The notes beneath the pieces are model-generated. The model made no database searches. It was not told the origin of the DNA and saw nothing but the letters and a program-made list of their open reading frames with translations. Shown here in pieces: positions 12,366-19,931 of a stretch of DNA of 64,000 nt; position 1 is the stretch's first letter, and each line of letters starts with the position of its first letter. The translations under genes and the position numbers were made by a program. Source of the stretch: Pseudogulbenkiania sp. MAI-1 (GTDB lineage Bacteria; Pseudomonadota; Gammaproteobacteria; Burkholderiales; Chromobacteriaceae); the NCBI RefSeq assembly GCF_000527175.1, contig NZ_AZUR01000001.1:388501-452500 (forward strand). Reading direction: 5' to 3'.

Positions 12366-13067
12366 ATGGGTCAGAAGATTCATCCGACGGGTTTCCGTCT
12401 TGCCGTTAACAAGAACTGGTCTTCCAAGTGGTTCGCGAACTCGCATGACTTCGCCGGTATGCTCAAGCAGGATATCGACGTTCGCGAATTCCTGAAGAAG
12501 CGTCTTGCTAACGCATCCGTGGGTCGTGTCACCATCGAGCGCCCGGCCAAGTCCGCCCGCATCACCATTCACAGCGCCCGTCCTGGCGTCGTGATCGGCA
12601 AGAAGGGCGAGGACATCGAAGTTCTGAAGAAAGAACTGCAGAAGCGCCTGGGCGTGCCGGTTCATGTGAACATCGAAGAAGTTCGCAAGCCGGAAATCGA
12701 CGCTCAGATCATCGCCGACGGTATTGCATCGCAGCTGGAAAAGCGCGTGATGTTCCGCCGTGCCATGAAGCGCGCCATGCAGAACGCCATGCGCATGGGC
12801 GCCCAGGGCATCAAAATCATGAGCTCGGGCCGTCTGAACGGCATCGAAATCGCCCGTACCGAATGGTATCGCGAAGGCCGCGTGCCGCTGCATACCCTGC
12901 GTGCCGACGTCGACTACGCGACTTCCGAAGCCAACACCACCTACGGTGTGATCGGTATCAAGGTATGGGTATACAAAGGTGAGCTGAAGCCGGGTCAGGT
13001 TCAGGCCGCTCCGGTTGCCACCGAGAAGAAAACGAGAAAGGGTCCGCGCAATGCTGCAGCCAACTAG
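12366..13067 (+). CDS. rpsC: 30S ribosomal protein S3 (uS3)
   Basis: 233 aa. S3 forms part of the mRNA entry channel. It begins MGQKIHPTGFRLAVNKNWSS. A KH-type fold with RPGVVIGKKGEDIE lies near residues 72-85. The C-terminal tail is lysine-rich. Its last 17 bases overlap the start of rplP, so the two are likely translationally coupled. Confidence 0.98.
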   Translation: MGQKIHPTGFRLAVNKNWSSKWFANSHDFAGMLKQDIDVREFLKKRLANASVGRVTIERPAKSARITIHSARPGVVIGKKGEDIEVLKKELQKRLGVPVHVNIEEVRKPEIDAQIIADGIASQLEKRVMFRRAMKRAMQNAMRMGAQGIKIMSSGRLNGIEIARTEWYREGRVPLHTLRADVDYATSEANTTYGVIGIKVWVYKGELKPGQVQAAPVATEKKTRKGPRNAAAN

Positions 13068-13467
13068 ACTCAAGTACCGCAAACAGCAGAAAGGCCGTAA
13101 CACCGGTATCGCTACCCGTGGCAACAAGGTCAGCTTCGGCGATTTCGGCCTCAAGGCCGTAGGCCGTGGCCGCCTGACCGCGCGCCAGATCGAGGCGGCT
13201 CGTCGTGCGATGACCCGCCACATCAAGCGTGGTGGCCGCATCTGGATCCGTATTTTCCCGGACAAGCCGATCAGCTCGAAGCCTGCTGAAGTGCGTATGG
13301 GTAACGGTAAAGGTAGCCCGGAATACTACGTGGCGGAAATCCAGCCCGGCAAAATGCTGTACGAAATGGATGGTGTGGCTGAGGAGCTTGCTCGCGAAGC
13401 CTTCCGTTTGGCCGCAGCCAAGTTGCCGATCCCGACTGTGTTTGTGACTAGACAGGTAGGTCAGTAA
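13051..13467 (+). CDS. rplP: 50S ribosomal protein L16 (uL16)
   Basis: 138 aa. L16 organises the A-site region of the 50S subunit. ATG 13051 (MLQPTRLKYRKQQKGRN) matches the family start. The frame is open 36 bases further upstream within rpsC, but that extension is not conserved. GRGRLTARQIEAARRAM and the IRVFPDKP-like IRIFPDKP segment are diagnostic. Overlaps rpsC by 17 bases and shares one base with rpmC. Confidence 0.97.
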   Translation: MLQPTRLKYRKQQKGRNTGIATRGNKVSFGDFGLKAVGRGRLTARQIEAARRAMTRHIKRGGRIWIRIFPDKPISSKPAEVRMGNGKGSPEYYVAEIQPGKMLYEMDGVAEELAREAFRLAAAKLPIPTVFVTRQVGQ

Positions 13468-13655
13468 TGAAAGCGTCCGAACTGAGAGCAAAGACTGATG
13501 CCGAGCTGAAGGTGGAACTGCTGAGCCTGCTGAAGGCACAGTTCGCGCTGCGCATGCAGCATGCCACCCAGCAGCTCGCCAAGACCAGTGAGCTGAAGAA
13601 AGTGCGTCGCGACATCGCTCGCGTGCGCACCGTTCTGAAAGAAAAGGTGGCTTGA
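13467..13655 (+). CDS. rpmC: 50S ribosomal protein L29 (uL29)
   Basis: 62 aa, a two-helix protein at the tunnel exit. It begins MKASELRAKTDAELKVELL and keeps the KVRRDIARVRTVL second helix. TAATG couples its start to the rplP stop. rpsQ begins three bases after its TGA. Confidence 0.97.
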   Translation: MKASELRAKTDAELKVELLSLLKAQFALRMQHATQQLAKTSELKKVRRDIARVRTVLKEKVA

Positions 13656-13657
13656 TT

Positions 13658-13921
13658 ATGAGCGAAACCAAAGTCGTACGTACGCTGACCGGCAAGGTGG
13701 TCAGCGACAAGATGGATAAGACTGTTACCGTGCTGGTCGAGCGCAAAGTTAAGCACCCGATCTACGGCAAGATTATCCGTCGTTCCAAGAAGTTCCACGC
13801 ACACGACGAGAACAACGAGTTCCGTGCTGGCGATACCGTTGTCATCAGCGAATCCCGCCCGCTCTCGAAGACCAAGTCGTGGGTTGTGACTGCACTGGTC
13901 GAGAAAGCTCGTCAAGTGTAA
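13658..13921 (+). CDS. rpsQ: 30S ribosomal protein S17 (uS17)
   Basis: 87 aa. S17 is a primary 16S rRNA binder of the OB fold. ATG 13658 gives MSETKVVRTLTGKVVSDKMD; a TTG six bases earlier is also open but less likely. KTVTVLVERKVKHPIYGK is diagnostic. It is the last gene before the promoter of the rplN operon. Confidence 0.97.
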   Translation: MSETKVVRTLTGKVVSDKMDKTVTVLVERKVKHPIYGKIIRRSKKFHAHDENNEFRAGDTVVISESRPLSKTKSWVVTALVEKARQV

Positions 13922-13924
13922 AAC

Positions 13925-13953
13925 TTGCAGAGGGGCTCGCCCCTCTGTATAAT
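13925..13953 (+). promoter_or_regulatory. Promoter of the spc operon with a palindrome in its spacer
   Basis: TTGCAG (13925-13930), 17 bases, and TATAAT (13948-13953). A perfect 9-bp inverted repeat with a two-base loop (13928-13936 and 13939-13947) fills the spacer and overlaps the -35 element. Transcription should begin near 13960, giving a leader of about 155 bases before rplN. The palindrome could be a terminator-like stem in read-through RNA or an operator in DNA. Confidence 0.75.
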
Positions 13954-13961
13954 GGCCACTT

Positions 13962-14041
13962 CCCTGTCCATTCGGGCAGGGTTCGCCCTTTGCGGGGTCC
14001 AAAACTGGCCGTTTGATACGCCGCAGAATTCTCTGTGGCGT
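13962..14041 (+). other. Structured leader of the rplN operon
   Basis: The ~155-base leader contains an 8-bp stem (13962-13969 with 13974-13981, loop ATTC) and a 10-bp stem (14018-14027 with 14032-14041, loop ATTC). TTCGTC follows the second. Both loops are ATTC. A role in feedback or attenuation is possible but not shown. No known ribosomal-protein leader family was recognised. Confidence 0.45.
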
Positions 14042-14117
14042 TTCGTCTAACTGAATGCCTGAAACTGGCGGAAGGTGGACGAAAGTGACGGGTTAAGTTG
14101 GATAGAAAGGTAATCAA

Positions 14118-14486
14118 ATGATCCAAATGCAGACCATGCTTGAGGTCGCAGACAACACCGGTGCGCGTTCGGTTATGTGCATCAAGGTGCTGGGCGGTTC
14201 CAAGCGTCGCTATGCAAGTGTTGGCGATATCATCAAGGTGAGCATCAAGGATGCTGCTCCGCGTGGTCGCGTCAAGAAAGGCGATGTGTACAACGCTGTC
14301 GTGGTTCGCACGGCAAAGGGTGTACGCCGTCCGGACGGCTCGCTGATCAAGTTCGATGGCAACGCCGCCGTACTGCTGAACAACAAACTCGAGCCGATCG
14401 GCACTCGTATCTTCGGGCCGGTAACGCGTGAACTGCGTACCGAGCGCTTCATGAAGATCGTTTCGCTCGCTCCAGAAGTGCTGTAA
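14118..14486 (+). CDS. rplN: 50S ribosomal protein L14 (uL14)
   Basis: 122 aa, full length. L14 forms inter-subunit bridges and is the docking site of the silencing factor RsfS in other bacteria. It begins MIQMQTMLEVADNTGARSVM. A GAAAGG ribosome binding site precedes ATG. It is the first gene of the spc operon, with rplX 9 bases later. Confidence 0.98.
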   Translation: MIQMQTMLEVADNTGARSVMCIKVLGGSKRRYASVGDIIKVSIKDAAPRGRVKKGDVYNAVVVRTAKGVRRPDGSLIKFDGNAAVLLNNKLEPIGTRIFGPVTRELRTERFMKIVSLAPEVL

Positions 14487-14495
14487 GGGGGACGC

Positions 14496-14810
14496 ATGCG
14501 CAAAATTCGTAAGGGTGATGAAGTCGTAGTAATCACCGGCAAGGACAAGGGTAAGCGCGGCACCGTTCTCCGTGTTCTGGACGACAAGGTCGTTGTCGAA
14601 GGTGTGAATGTTGCTAAGAAGCACCAGAAGCCGAATCCGGTTCGTGGTGTTGCTGGTGGCATCGTTGAAAAGACCATGCCGGTCGATGTGTCCAATGTGG
14701 CCATCTTTAACCCGGCTAGCCAGAAGGCTGATCGCGTAGGCTTCAAGACTCTTGAAGACGGCCGCAAGGTGCGCGTATTCAAGTCCAATGGCGAAGTTAT
14801 CGGGGCCTAA
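14496..14810 (+). CDS. rplX: 50S ribosomal protein L24 (uL24)
   Basis: 104 aa. L24 is an assembly initiator for the 50S subunit. The KOW motif is visible at the start (KIRKGDEVVVITGKDKGKRG), followed by the NPVRGVAGGIVEKTMPVDVS segment. It lies 9 bases after rplN and 9 before rplE. Confidence 0.98.
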   Translation: MRKIRKGDEVVVITGKDKGKRGTVLRVLDDKVVVEGVNVAKKHQKPNPVRGVAGGIVEKTMPVDVSNVAIFNPASQKADRVGFKTLEDGRKVRVFKSNGEVIGA

Positions 14811-14819
14811 GGAGTCAAC

Positions 14820-15359
14820 ATGGCACGTTTCTACGATTTTTACAAAGAAAGCGTAGTGCCGGAGCTGGTAAAACAGTTCGGCTACAAGTCGATCATGGAG
14901 GTTCCCCGCATCGAGAAAATCACCCTGAACATGGGTGTGGGCGAAGCGGTGGCCGACAAGAAGGTAATGGAACACGCTGTAGGCGACCTCGAGAAAATCG
15001 CTGGTCAGAAGCCTGTAGTGACCACGGCACGCAAGTCGATCGCCGGCTTCAAGATTCGTGATCAATACCCGATCGGCTGCAAGGTCACGCTGCGCCGCGA
15101 GCGCATGTACGAATTCCTTGATCGCCTGGTGACCATCGCGCTGCCGCGCGTGCGTGACTTCCGTGGCGTGTCCGCCAAGTCCTTCGATGGCCGCGGCAAC
15201 TACAACATGGGTGTTCGCGAACAGATCATCTTCCCGGAAATCGAGTACGACAAGATCGATGCGCTGCGTGGGATGAACATCACCATTACCACCACGGCGA
15301 AGACTGACGAAGAAGCCCGCGCACTGCTGGCTGCGTTCAAGTTCCCGTTCAAGGGTTAA
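14820..15359 (+). CDS. rplE: 50S ribosomal protein L5 (uL5)
   Basis: 179 aa, as in E. coli. L5 binds 5S rRNA in the central protuberance. It begins MARFYDFYKESVVPELVKQF, and EFLDRLVTIALPRVRDFRG is diagnostic. AAGGAG precedes ATG. rpsN follows 4 bases after the stop. Confidence 0.98.
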   Translation: MARFYDFYKESVVPELVKQFGYKSIMEVPRIEKITLNMGVGEAVADKKVMEHAVGDLEKIAGQKPVVTTARKSIAGFKIRDQYPIGCKVTLRRERMYEFLDRLVTIALPRVRDFRGVSAKSFDGRGNYNMGVREQIIFPEIEYDKIDALRGMNITITTTAKTDEEARALLAAFKFPFKG

Positions 15360-15363
15360 GCAC

Positions 15364-15669
15364 ATGGCAACACTTGCACTGATTAACCGTGAAGAGAAGC
15401 GCGCGAAGCTGGTCGCCAAATTCGCCAGCAAGCGTGAACAGCTCCTCGAAATCATCAATAACCAGAGCCTCTCGGAAGAAGAGCGTTTCGCCGCACGCCT
15501 GAAACTTCAGCAACTGCCGCGCAATGCCAGCCCGGTGCGCCAGCGTCGTCGCTGCGCCGTGACCGGTCGTCCGCGTGGCGTGTTCCGTAAATTCGGTCTG
15601 GGTCGCAACAAACTTCGTGAAATCGCCATGAAAGGCGAGATCCCGGGCGTTGTGAAGGCCAGCTGGTAA
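15364..15669 (+). CDS. rpsN: 30S ribosomal protein S14 (uS14), zinc-free type
   Basis: 101 aa, the long form. The C-terminal region RRRCAVTGRPRGVFRKFGL keeps a single Cys and lacks the paired CxxC motifs of the short zinc-binding form. This is therefore the zinc-independent S14 usual in betaproteobacteria. It lies 4 bases after rplE and 13 before rpsH. Confidence 0.97.
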   Translation: MATLALINREEKRAKLVAKFASKREQLLEIINNQSLSEEERFAARLKLQQLPRNASPVRQRRRCAVTGRPRGVFRKFGLGRNKLREIAMKGEIPGVVKASW

Positions 15670-15682
15670 TAGGAGATACAGA

Positions 15683-16078
15683 ATGAGCATGCATGATCCT
15701 ATTTCCGATATGTTGACCCGCATCCGCAACGCTCAGCGTGCTTCCAAGGCTGCCGTATCCATGCCTTGCTCCAAGCTGAAGGTTGCACTGGCCCAGGTGC
15801 TGAAGGATGAAGGTTATATCGAAGACTTTGCCGTAGCCGGCGAAGAGAAGAAGCCCGTCCTGGATATCCAGCTCAAGTACTATGCCGGTCGTCCGGTCAT
15901 CGATCGCATTGAGCGCGTATCCCGTCCCGGCCTGCGTGTTTACAAAGGCTCCACCGAGATCCCGAAAGTAATGAACGGTCTGGGTGTGGCAATTGTATCC
16001 ACCTCCAAAGGTCTGATGACTGATCGCAAGGCCCGCGCAGCCGGTATCGGCGGCGAGCTTCTCTGCATCGTGGCATAA
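15683..16078 (+). CDS. rpsH: 30S ribosomal protein S8 (uS8)
   Basis: 131 aa. S8 binds the central domain of 16S rRNA and in E. coli represses the spc operon by binding rplE mRNA. It begins MSMHDPISDMLTRIRNAQRA. The C-terminal VSTSKGLMTDRKARAAGIGG is diagnostic. TAGGAGATACAGA precedes ATG. Confidence 0.98.
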   Translation: MSMHDPISDMLTRIRNAQRASKAAVSMPCSKLKVALAQVLKDEGYIEDFAVAGEEKKPVLDIQLKYYAGRPVIDRIERVSRPGLRVYKGSTEIPKVMNGLGVAIVSTSKGLMTDRKARAAGIGGELLCIVA

Positions 16079-16090
16079 GGAGAGGGTTGA

Positions 16091-16624
16091 ATGTCTCGCG
16101 TAGCAAAGAATCCCGTAGCGATCCCGGCCGGCGTTGAAGTCAAGTTCAACGCTACCGAGGTGAGCGTCAAGGGCGCTCTTGGCACCCTCACCACCGCTCT
16201 GTGCGATGAGGTTGAAGTGAAACTGGACGACAACCAGCTGACCTTCGCCGCCAAGAACGACAGCAAGTTCGCTCGTGCCATGTCCGGTACGCTGCGTGCC
16301 CTGCTCAACAACATGGTTACTGGCGTCAGCAAAGGCTTCGAGAAGAAGCTGACCCTGGTCGGCGTGGGCTATCGTGCCCAGGCCCAGGGCGATGCCGTGA
16401 ACCTGTCTCTTGGTTTCTCCCACCCGGTTTCGCACAAGATGCCGGCCGGCGTGAAAGTGGAAACCCCGACTCAGACCGAGATCCTGATCAAGGGCGCTGA
16501 CAAGCAGCTCGTTGGTCAAGTCGCTGCCGAAATCCGTGCCTACCGCTCCCCGGAGCCGTACAAGGGCAAGGGCGTACGCTATGCCGACGAGGTCGTGGTT
16601 CTGAAAGAGACCAAGAAGAAGTAA
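16091..16624 (+). CDS. rplF: 50S ribosomal protein L6 (uL6)
   Basis: 177 aa, full length, with two tandem RNA-binding folds. It begins MSRVAKNPVAIPAGVEVKFN. The second fold ends with AAEIRAYRSPEPYKGKGVRY, the signature of L6. It lies 12 bases after rpsH, behind AAGGAGAGG. Confidence 0.98.
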   Translation: MSRVAKNPVAIPAGVEVKFNATEVSVKGALGTLTTALCDEVEVKLDDNQLTFAAKNDSKFARAMSGTLRALLNNMVTGVSKGFEKKLTLVGVGYRAQAQGDAVNLSLGFSHPVSHKMPAGVKVETPTQTEILIKGADKQLVGQVAAEIRAYRSPEPYKGKGVRYADEVVVLKETKKK

Positions 16625-16637
16625 TTGAGGCCCTGAC

Positions 16638-16991
16638 ATGGACAAGAAACAAGCTCGACTCCGCCGTGCACGCAAAACCCGTGCTCGGATTGCGGAGCTC
16701 AAGATGGTGCGCCTTTCCGTACACCGCACCAACTGCCACATTTACGCTCAGATCATTGATGAGACTGGTAGTCGTGTGCTGGCCAGCGCTTCCTCCCTGG
16801 AAGCCGAAGTGCGCTCTGATCTTGCCAATGGTGGCAACCAGGCCGCTGCAGCCGTAGTCGGCAAGCGGATTGCCGAGAAAGCCAAGGCAGCTGGCATCGA
16901 AAAAGTCGCTTTTGATCGTTCGGGTTTCCAATACCACGGCCGTATCAAGGCGCTGGCCGATGCGGCTCGCGAAAGCGGCCTCGTATTCTAA
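16638..16991 (+). CDS. rplR: 50S ribosomal protein L18 (uL18)
   Basis: 117 aa. L18 binds 5S rRNA together with L5. It begins MDKKQARLRRARKTRARIAE and ends HGRIKALADAARESGLVF, both typical. It lies 13 bases after rplF and 13 before rpsE. Confidence 0.98.
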   Translation: MDKKQARLRRARKTRARIAELKMVRLSVHRTNCHIYAQIIDETGSRVLASASSLEAEVRSDLANGGNQAAAAVVGKRIAEKAKAAGIEKVAFDRSGFQYHGRIKALADAARESGLVF

Positions 16992-17004
16992 TTCGGAGTG
17001 AAGA

Positions 17005-17523
17005 ATGGCTAAGCACGAAATCGAAGATCGTGGCGACGGTCTGATCGAGAAAATGATCGGTGTCAACCGCGTCACCAAAGTGGTGAAGGGTGGCCGTATC
17101 ATGGCTTTCTCCGCTCTCACCGTAGTAGGTGATGGCGACGGCGGTATCGGCATGGGTAAGGGCCGTTCCAAGGAAGTGCCGGTTGCTGTGCAGAAGGCAA
17201 TGGAATCGGCACGCCGCAACATGGTCAAGATCCCGCTGAAAAACGGTACCCTGCATCACACCGTGATCGGCAAGCACGGTGCTACCACCGTGTTCATGCA
17301 GCCCGCCAAAGAAGGTACCGGTGTGAAGGCCGGTGGCCCGATGCGCGCCATCTTTGACGCAATGGGTGTTCGCAACGTGTCCGCCAAGGTGCACGGTTCG
17401 ACCAACCCGTACAACGTCGTGCGTGCAACCCTGGACGGTCTGAACAAGATCTTCGTTCCTTCGCAGATCGCCGCCAAGCGTGGCCTGACTGTCGAGGAAA
17501 TCCTGGGGGTGGAGCATGAGTAA
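17005..17523 (+). CDS. rpsE: 30S ribosomal protein S5 (uS5)
   Basis: 172 aa. S5 contributes to decoding fidelity and the mRNA entry channel. The N-terminal double-stranded-RNA-binding-like fold includes VNRVTKVVKGGRIMAFSAL, and the GDGDGGIGMGKGRSKEVP loop, where ram and spectinomycin changes map in E. coli, looks normal. Its last 8 bases overlap the start of rpmD. Confidence 0.98.
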   Translation: MAKHEIEDRGDGLIEKMIGVNRVTKVVKGGRIMAFSALTVVGDGDGGIGMGKGRSKEVPVAVQKAMESARRNMVKIPLKNGTLHHTVIGKHGATTVFMQPAKEGTGVKAGGPMRAIFDAMGVRNVSAKVHGSTNPYNVVRATLDGLNKIFVPSQIAAKRGLTVEEILGVEHE

Positions 17524-17701
17524 CGCCAAGACTGTCAAGGTGACTCTGGTGAAGAGCCTGATCGGTCGCCTGGAATCCCATAAGGCCTGCGCTCGCGGTC
17601 TCGGTCTGAAAAAGATCAACCAGACCGTCGAAGTGCTCGATACGCCTGAAAACCGTGGCATGATCAACAAGATCAGCTACTTGTTGAAAAGCGAGGGCTA
17701 A
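17516..17701 (+). CDS. rpmD: 50S ribosomal protein L30 (uL30)
   Basis: 61 aa. L30 is a small 50S protein present only in some bacteria. It begins MSNAKTVKVTLVKSLIGR and keeps GLGLKKINQTVEVLDTPENRG. The start lies inside the end of rpsE (8-base overlap), with GGGGGTGGAG upstream serving as the binding site. rplO begins 3 bases after its stop. Confidence 0.97.
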   Translation: MSNAKTVKVTLVKSLIGRLESHKACARGLGLKKINQTVEVLDTPENRGMINKISYLLKSEG

Positions 17702-17704
17702 GCG

Positions 17705-18139
17705 ATGTTGCTGAATACCATTAAGCCGGGCGCTGGCGCCAAGCACGCCAAGCGTCGCGTTGGCCGTGGCATCGGCAGCGGTCTGGGCAAGACTGCTGGC
17801 CGTGGTCACAAGGGCCAGAAGAGCCGTGCCGGTGGCTTCCACAAGGTCGGTTTCGAAGGCGGTCAGATGCCGCTGCAGCGCCGCCTGCCGAAGCGTGGCT
17901 TCAAGTCCCTGTCCGCTGGCAAGACTGCCGAAGTTCGCCTGTCCGAACTGAATCAGCTGCCGGTTGATGAAATTGATTTGCTCGCCCTCAAGCAAGCCGG
18001 CATCGTTGCCGCCCAGGCCCTGGTGGCCAAGGTGGTGCTGTCTGGCAAGGTTGAGCGTGCTCTGAAGCTGCGTGGCGTGGCCGTTACGGCCGGTGCCCGC
18101 GCTGCTATCGAAGCCGCTGGCGGCAGTATCGTTGAATAA
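17705..18139 (+). CDS. rplO: 50S ribosomal protein L15 (uL15)
   Basis: 144 aa, as in E. coli. The N-terminal extension RVGRGIGSGLGKTAGRGHKG threads into 23S rRNA. The gene ends 11 bases before the GTG of secY, so L15 and SecY are made from one message, as in most bacteria. Confidence 0.98.
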   Translation: MLLNTIKPGAGAKHAKRRVGRGIGSGLGKTAGRGHKGQKSRAGGFHKVGFEGGQMPLQRRLPKRGFKSLSAGKTAEVRLSELNQLPVDEIDLLALKQAGIVAAQALVAKVVLSGKVERALKLRGVAVTAGARAAIEAAGGSIVE

Positions 18140-18150
18140 GGCGCACGTAC

Positions 18151-19470
18151 GTGGCGAATACTTCTCTAGTCTCTAATGGCAACAAGTTTGCCGATCTGAA
18201 GCGGCGTGTGCTGTTCCTGATCGGTGCACTGATCGTTTACCGCATTGGTGCGCATATACCTGTACCCGGTATCAACCCTGCCGAACTAGCGAAGTTGTTC
18301 CACTCGTCGCAGACGGGCCTCCTCGACATGTTCAACATGTTCTCGGGCGGGGCCCTTTCCAGATTTACGGTATTTGCCATCGGCATCATGCCGTACATCT
18401 CGGCCTCCATCATTCTGCAGTTGGGCTCGGAAATCATCCCGACGCTCAAGGAGCTGAAGAAAGAGGGCGACGCTGGACGTCGTAAGATAACCCAGTACAC
18501 ACGTTACGCGACTGTTTTGCTGGCGACTTTCCAGAGTTTCGGCATTGCAGTGATGCTTTATAAGCAGCCTAACCTGGTGGTGACTCCTCAGTGGGAGTTT
18601 TACCTGACGACTGTGGTTACGCTGGTGACCGGCACCATGTTCCTGATGTGGCTTGGTGAACAGATAACCGAACGGGGTATCGGCAACGGTATTTCCCTGA
18701 TTATCTGTGCCGGTATCGCCGCCGGCGTACCCTCCGCGATCGGTAAAACGCTGACCCTGACTAGTCAGGGTTCGTTGCCTATCCTGTTTGCCATCGTGCT
18801 GTTTGCATCGGTGATCCTGGTTACCTATCTGGTCGTGTTCGCCGAACGCGGTCAGCGCAAGGTGCTGGTGAACTATGCCAAGCGCCAGGTTGGCAATCGC
18901 GTCATGCAGGGCCAGAGCACGCATATGCCGCTCAAGCTCAACATGGCGGGGGTGATTCCGCCGATCTTTGCTTCCAGCATCATCCTGTTTCCGGCCACCG
19001 TTCTCGGCTGGTTCGGCAACACGGAAGGCATGGGCTGGCTGAAAGCGGTTGCAGACAAACTGCATCCGGGTCAGCCGATCTATGTCCTGCTGTATGCAAC
19101 GGCGATCATTTTCTTCTGTTATTTCTACACGGCCCTGGTGTTCAACCCGAAGGAGACCGCGGATAACCTGAAGAAGAGTGGTGCCTTCATCCCGGGGATT
19201 CGTCCAGGTGAGCAGACTTCGCGTTATATCGAGAAGATCATTCTGCGGCTGACGCTGATCGGTGCGATTTACATCACGCTGGTTTGCCTGTTGCCGGAGT
19301 TCCTGATCCTGAAGTGGAACGTGCCGTTCTACTTTGGCGGGACCTCGCTGTTGATCATCGTCGTGGTGACGATGGACTTCATGGCGCAGGTGCAGTCGTA
19401 CATTTTGTCGCACCAGTATGAGAGCTTGCTGAAGAAGGCCAACTTCAAAGGCAACGCTCTTACCCGCTGA
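18151..19470 (+). CDS. secY: Preprotein translocase subunit SecY
   Basis: 439 aa, with ten predicted membrane spans. SecY is the central channel of the SecYEG translocon in the inner membrane. The plug region GINPAELAKLFHSSQTGLLD and the C-terminal loop GAFIPGIRPGEQTSRYIEKI are conserved. The start is GTG 18151 (MANTSLVSNGNKF). It is the last gene but two of the spc operon; infA and rpmJ follow. Confidence 0.97.
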   Translation: MANTSLVSNGNKFADLKRRVLFLIGALIVYRIGAHIPVPGINPAELAKLFHSSQTGLLDMFNMFSGGALSRFTVFAIGIMPYISASIILQLGSEIIPTLKELKKEGDAGRRKITQYTRYATVLLATFQSFGIAVMLYKQPNLVVTPQWEFYLTTVVTLVTGTMFLMWLGEQITERGIGNGISLIICAGIAAGVPSAIGKTLTLTSQGSLPILFAIVLFASVILVTYLVVFAERGQRKVLVNYAKRQVGNRVMQGQSTHMPLKLNMAGVIPPIFASSIILFPATVLGWFGNTEGMGWLKAVADKLHPGQPIYVLLYATAIIFFCYFYTALVFNPKETADNLKKSGAFIPGIRPGEQTSRYIEKIILRLTLIGAIYITLVCLLPEFLILKWNVPFYFGGTSLLIIVVVTMDFMAQVQSYILSHQYESLLKKANFKGNALTR

Positions 19471-19492
19471 TTACGAGTTCACACTGGGTTAT

Positions 19493-19711
19493 ATGGCTAA
19501 GGAAGATACCATTCAGATGCAGGGCGAGGTCCTGGAGACGTTGCCGAACGCAACCTTCAGGGTCCAGCTTGAGAATGGACACGTAGTGCTCGGGCATATT
19601 TCCGGAAAGATGCGGATGCATTACATCCGCATTCTTCCCGGCGATAAGGTCACGGTGGAGATGACTCCCTATGACTTGTCCCGTGCCCGAATCGTGTTCC
19701 GTGCAAAATAA
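19493..19711 (+). CDS. infA: Translation initiation factor IF-1
   Basis: 72 aa, the exact family length, a single OB-fold S1-like domain (HVVLGHISGKMRMHYIRILP). IF-1 occupies the A site during initiation. It begins MAKEDTIQMQGEVLETLPNA. Its position between secY and rpmJ is common in betaproteobacteria. Confidence 0.98.
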   Translation: MAKEDTIQMQGEVLETLPNATFRVQLENGHVVLGHISGKMRMHYIRILPGDKVTVEMTPYDLSRARIVFRAK

Positions 19712-19747
19712 TGCACTCGCTCTTTTTAGAGATTGAAAGGAACTGAC

Positions 19748-19861
19748 ATGCGAGTTCAGCCTTCGGTAAAGAAAATTTGCCGTAACTGCAAAATTATCCG
19801 TCGCAACCGTGTTGTTCGCGTGATCTGCACGGATCCCCGTCACAAGCAAAAGCAAGGCTAA
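19748..19861 (+). CDS. rpmJ: 50S ribosomal protein L36 (bL36), zinc-binding type
   Basis: Only 37 aa: it begins MRVQPSVKKICRNCKIIRRN and ends DPRHKQKQG. Cys11, Cys14, Cys27 and His32 form the zinc ribbon of the C+ type. A GAAAGGAACTGAC binding site precedes ATG 19748, and TAA is at 19859-19861. It closes the spc transcript, just ahead of the alpha-operon promoter. Confidence 0.97.
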   Translation: MRVQPSVKKICRNCKIIRRNRVVRVICTDPRHKQKQG

Positions 19862-19864
19862 TAT

Positions 19865-19893
19865 TTGTTAGCCCTGATCTTGCGTGATACAAT
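19865..19893 (+). promoter_or_regulatory. Promoter of the alpha operon (rpsM)
   Basis: TTGTTA (19865-19870), 17 bases, and TACAAT (19888-19893), with TG one base before the -10 (extended -10). The expected start is near 19900, about 32 bases before the rpsM ATG. It would drive rpsM-rpsK-rpsD-rpoA-rplQ. Confidence 0.75.
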
Positions 19894-19904
19894 CGCAAGC
19901 TTTT
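19879..19904 (+). other. Hairpin around the -10 of the alpha promoter
   Basis: CTTGCG (19879-19884) and CGCAAG (19894-19899) form a 6-bp stem with the -10 sequence in the 9-base loop, followed by CTTTTC. In RNA arriving from rpmJ this could act as a weak terminator. RNA started at the promoter begins just beyond it. The stem is short, so its activity is uncertain. Confidence 0.45.
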
Positions 19905-19931
19905 CATGGTCTTAAGGCTTAAGGAAAGAGT

